Shown here piece after piece: positions 25,901-27,522 of a DNA stretch of 27,522 nt. Under the pieces are notes generated by a model, which saw only the letters and a program-made list of their open reading frames with translations, was not told the origin of the DNA and made no database searches. The position numbers and the translations under genes were made by a program. Origin of the DNA: a bacterium (GTDB lineage: Bacteria > Bacteroidota > Ignavibacteria > Kapaibacteriales > UBA961); NCBI GenBank assembly GCA_022844575.1, contig JALHLL010000016.1, forward strand, positions 1 through 27,522. The letters run 5' to 3'. Position 1 is the stretch's first letter; each line of letters starts with the position of its first letter.

Positions 25901-26885
25901 TAAAAATACAAGCCGTATTGCGATAACTTTACAAGGTTTGGAAAACTTGGAATCACCGCCTTTTACTGTAAAACTGACGGATAAACCCTTCCCTGCGATT
26001 ATCCAACCGAATGACTCTATAGGCATAACACTTGAATATTCGCCTAAATCTATAAAACGCGATTCGATAATTGCGAATTTCTCGATAAGCATACCTTGCG
26101 ACACTACGTTTTCGATAACATTAAAGGGTTTGGGCAGAGCAAAGGGAGTTAATCCGGGAGCAAATTCAGCCACATTTTTTGTAGAAAATACAAAGGGTAA
26201 ACCGGGTGAGCGCTTCAAAATAAATGTTGTGTTACGTTCACCGGATACGGCAAAATTTTCATTGTTGAAAGTATATAGAGTGGAGCTTGGGCTTACCTAT
26301 AACAATACGGTAATGATGCCTCTTAGCGCAAAGATCGGTCAGGCACAAATAGGTTTTAAAACAATCGTAACGGAAACCGCTCCGGGCAAAATGACCTTAG
26401 TTGTAGAACATCCTTCAGCACAAAATGCCTCCACTTTTATTACGGATGGCCGTATAGCAGAAATTGAAGCATTGGCAATGCTTGGCGACGCAATTTCCAC
26501 ACAAGTCTCCATTGTAGAAGACAACATTGCAGGAAATGCGGTAAAGCCGACTGATATTTCTTATGGTTCGGGGATACTTACGCTTACTGATGTGTGCAAT
26601 CTCAATGGGCGACTTATCGAATTTGGAGGACAGCCGGGTATTACTATCGTTTCACAATCAAATAATGGAATTGATTTTCATTTCGAGAATGTGAGTTCCG
26701 ATTATACTGCCGTTGAGATATTTACATTTATGGGCGAAAAAGTAGGATTACTTGCCGAGGGTACATTTGTAGCAGGAATACATAATGCACACTTACCGAC
26801 CCATTCACTTGCAAACGGTGCATATTACGCCGTGTACAAAGCGGGAATATTTACCTATACTTTACCATTTTTTATATCACATTAG
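22926..26885 (+). CDS. Large surface protein with Ig-like, five ASH and cohesin-like modules and a T9SS-like end
   Basis: The 1319-residue protein has a signal peptide (about 1-25). An N-terminal beta-rich domain (about 27-240) resembles lamin-tail-type modules, followed by an FN3 domain (about 245-350) and two Ig-like domains (C403/C453, C481/C532). Five ASH/choice-of-anchor D repeats follow (about 548-645, 650-755, 758-858, 862-963, 966-1070). Repeats 1-4 each carry an early and a late cysteine (563/634, 666/744, 777/846, 881/952); repeat 5 has only C1058. Residues about 1080-1222 look cohesin-like. The last 80 residues have the fold pattern of a T9SS sorting domain (FMGEKVG, LANGAYYAVY) but lack the PNP motif. 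An in-frame second ATG is adjacent. A structural surface role is inferred. Confidence 0.85.
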   Translation: MMKRYLTAFTIFTFLTILQTVTLHAQTPEIVVSEYKTSGTEITEWTELLVIKDNLTLVGYSVRDNSQSDSWQGGIRFNDIRLWRNLRAGTIIVINHRTNGLTDEDGKDGYIEVQASNTTLFTQFMDNSGGTWDERALNLNTTADIVQIRNNANNHVHSLSHGKGTDPDFLSLPSTATLNHSNGVNGTLRVYSGLTINDYVGTNTSNAKTSDATTNDTKGLPNKNTAGEDANNTFWRKIREPEWNSPAITSINVTSNSVKLTWTPMTDDNPTDDIQGYIILTTNDFDADTNKLPIDGTTYNLNQTIGNWRVVDLVSSTTTTYDDANNFKNIPCGGSYKYRVFAYRFGEDDIYGNLNLPNQDRLARGRQYLTDKFASGRARKPSITKPDVAFSGGVLVGQTINVCQGSTLTFTSTNAAGYQWIKDGQPLINQTARTLAVTQSGRYYVEVKNDVGCTTQSDDLVVEFVPIPVATIKQGKSAKICAGQSIQLEAAGGTTSYTWYKDKTVISGQNGPIITVNQSGDYTVSTTNPAGCTDTSDIISVTIRTTVFTMSASLLDFGELDGCRSSKDATLEVRNTGNDTLRIITVNVPADFTLAFPPLPLIIAPNEKQNIFFRFSRNSQGISTGKATIIALPCTTSQEIELKATKLKPDYSADRSEIVFADKLTCEIAEQDSVFNITNRGQDPLVFTGYNWNLKPPFSVTERFPDRDVFQPGGTVRIRVRYTPPAGAAIYQDELKIPFTAGNCKDTMRIVLKAQRKKPELSAFGISEINFKQLLGCDKTVLDSIVIKNNSKQPVFISKQPKDTTYKFINLPDTIQSGATKTIIVRFTPENEGDYSAFLPLFVEGCDDTALVIPVKGNKKSATATLSSPITGIDFGEVYSCDTLFSASDTVRLSLANFSGNVTIEDVKLNAPFSTNIVKGQNVTSGETIIIRFNPRFDQNYRDTLHFKLQPCNISRSIPLIGKRLPSVFQWTKNFDFGTVDTGQSRTQKVYFKNTSRIAITLQGLENLESPPFTVKLTDKPFPAIIQPNDSIGITLEYSPKSIKRDSIIANFSISIPCDTTFSITLKGLGRAKGVNPGANSATFFVENTKGKPGERFKINVVLRSPDTAKFSLLKVYRVELGLTYNNTVMMPLSAKIGQAQIGFKTIVTETAPGKMTLVVEHPSAQNASTFITDGRIAEIEALAMLGDAISTQVSIVEDNIAGNAVKPTDISYGSGILTLTDVCNLNGRLIEFGGQPGITIVSQSNNGIDFHFENVSSDYTAVEIFTFMGEKVGLLAEGTFVAGIHNAHLPTHSLANGAYYAVYKAGIFTYTLPFFISH

Positions 26886-26917
26886 ATTAAATATTAGCCA
26901 AATCAAAGAAAATTGCG

Positions 26918-26948
26918 AAGTTAAACGTTGCTGCGTTACTTTTTTTTT
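26918..26948 (+). terminator. Possible terminator after the large surface-protein gene
   Basis: AAGT-TA-AACG (26918-26927) can pair with CGTTACTT (26934-26941), leaving a 2-nt bulge and a 6-nt loop, followed by seven T (26942-26948). The stem is short and AT-rich, so it is a weak candidate. It overlaps the -33 element proposed for the next gene. Confidence 0.4.
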
Positions 26949-26957
26949 CTATCTTCG
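26928..26957 (+). promoter_or_regulatory. Candidate promoter of the RRM gene (TTG-N19-TATCTTCG)
   Basis: TTG at 26928-26930 and TATCTTCG at 26950-26957 are spaced 19 nt apart, and the box is 32 nt before the ATG at 26990. It is the best plus-strand -33/-7 pair in the window. Confidence 0.5.
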
Positions 26958-26989
26958 CATACAGTTTATCTCATATTTCAGTTAGTTTC

Positions 26990-27283
26990 ATGAATCTTTA
27001 CATCGGAAACCTCGATTACGGGGTTACAAATGACATGCTTCGGGACTTCTTCGAAACAGTCGGCGAAGTATCATCTGCAAAAATTATTACGGACAAAGAA
27101 ACAGGACGTAGTCGTGGTTTTGCATTTGTTGAAATGCCGAACGACGCAGAAGCGCAAAAAGCACTTCAGAATCTCAATGGCGCAGATCTAGGCAAAAGAC
27201 AAATTTCTGTTACAGAAGCTCGTCCTAAACCGGAAAACGATCGTTATTCCAACAACAATCGCAATAATCGTAACCGTTACTGA
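26990..27283 (+). CDS. RRM-type RNA-binding protein
   Basis: The 97-residue product has one RNA recognition motif (2-77) with RNP2 LYIGNL (3-8) and RNP1 RGFAFVEM (about 42-49). A short tail follows, rich in Asn and Arg (SNNNRNNRNRY). Such small RRM proteins in cyanobacteria and Bacteroidota bind RNA and are often cold- or stress-induced; targets here are unknown. It has its own promoter candidate and a strong terminator, so it is probably monocistronic. No clear Shine-Dalgarno sequence precedes the ATG. Confidence 0.95.
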   Translation: MNLYIGNLDYGVTNDMLRDFFETVGEVSSAKIITDKETGRSRGFAFVEMPNDAEAQKALQNLNGADLGKRQISVTEARPKPENDRYSNNNRNNRNRY

Positions 27284-27314
27284 TAATATAACATCGAAAG
27301 CGGAACATTATTTC

Positions 27315-27357
27315 AATGGTCTTCACTCTCATGAGCGGAAGACCATTCTTGTTTTTA
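27315..27357 (+). terminator. Intrinsic terminator of the RRM gene
   Basis: A perfect 10-pair stem (AATGGTCTTC at 27315-27324 with GAAGACCATT at 27338-27347) has a loop containing an inner CTCATGAG and is followed by CTTGTTTTTA. Confidence 0.85.
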
Positions 27358-27422
27358 TGCTTGGTAAACACCATATTTGCACACATTCATACAGTAAATA
27401 ACAGTAAAAAATATAAATTTTC

Positions 27423-27522
27423 ATGTCGGAACGCACGGTTTTGGTAATTGCGTATTATTTTCCGCCAATGGGCTTGAGCGGGGTAATGCGAACGGTAAGG
27501 TTTGTAAAATATTTAGCACTTA
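27423..27522 (+). CDS. Glycosyltransferase, family 4-like N terminus (partial, runs off the window)
   Basis: Only 33 codons are present. After ATG at 27423 the translation begins MSERTVLVIAYYFPPMGLSG and continues with V-M-R-T-V-R-F-V-K-Y-L. The VLVIAYYFPP start followed by a glycine-rich turn and R-x-x-x-F-x-K-Y-L is characteristic of GT4-type glycosyltransferases with a GT-B fold. These transfer sugars from nucleotide-sugar donors in polysaccharide or glycoprotein synthesis. The rest of the gene lies beyond the window end, so its specificity cannot be judged. Confidence 0.7.
   Translation, partial: MSERTVLVIAYYFPPMGLSGVMRTVRFVKYLAL

Overview
The window is a low-GC (by eye roughly 38%) bacterial chromosome segment. 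Four large secreted proteins carry or resemble type IX secretion (T9SS) C-terminal sorting domains, which points to the Bacteroidota/Chlorobi group. The same stretch has csrA, fliW and a MotB-like stator gene, i.e. flagellar-type functions that classical Bacteroidetes usually lack. T9SS cargo plus flagellar regulators plus choice-of-anchor/ASH-rich surface proteins fits best with the Ignavibacteria/Kapabacteria branch. This placement is inference; there is no rRNA gene in the window.

Layout. (1) 1-407: non-coding leader with a perfect 14-bp palindrome and a candidate promoter. (2) 408-3842, plus strand, closely spaced: a DEDD exonuclease fused to the N-terminal half of UvrC, a DUF2071 protein, a GNAT acetyltransferase and a DinB-like protein. 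(3) 3944-7858, minus strand: VOC protein, Crp/Fnr-type regulator, single-domain response regulator, csrA, a double-domain fliW and motB, with intrinsic terminators after the VOC and response-regulator genes. (4) 7936-15900, minus strand: two large secreted proteins (BNR/sortilin-like propeller; FG-GAP/VCBS plus UnbV) flanking a small NTF2-like/GNAT fusion. (5) 16117-21401, plus strand: a secreted M1 aminopeptidase and a Reeler/Ig/ASH surface protein. (6) 21491-21916, minus strand: a UmuD-like S24 peptidase. (7) 22221-27522, plus strand: a shortened OmpA-type protein, a 1319-residue Ig/ASH surface protein, an RRM RNA-binding protein, and the 5' end of a glycosyltransferase running off the window.

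How the parts relate. CsrA and FliW form the known post-transcriptional switch that links flagellin export to translation; here FliW is an internal tandem duplication and the csrA ribosome-binding site sits in the loop of a hairpin whose first arm begins with the fliW stop codon. The response regulator and MotB beside them suggest a motility locus. The large secreted proteins are probably independent surface or extracellular factors exported by T9SS. A recurring TAnnTT(T/C)G element lies 31-43 nt before eight start codons and looks like the Bacteroidota-type -7 promoter box.

I see no CRISPR array, tRNA, rRNA, insertion sequence or prophage gene, and no self-contained new defence or biosynthetic system. 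The most unusual items are the double FliW with the csrA hairpin, the DEDD-UvrC and NTF2-GNAT fusions, the cysteine-paired ASH repeats, and the OmpA-type protein that lacks half of its OmpA domain.
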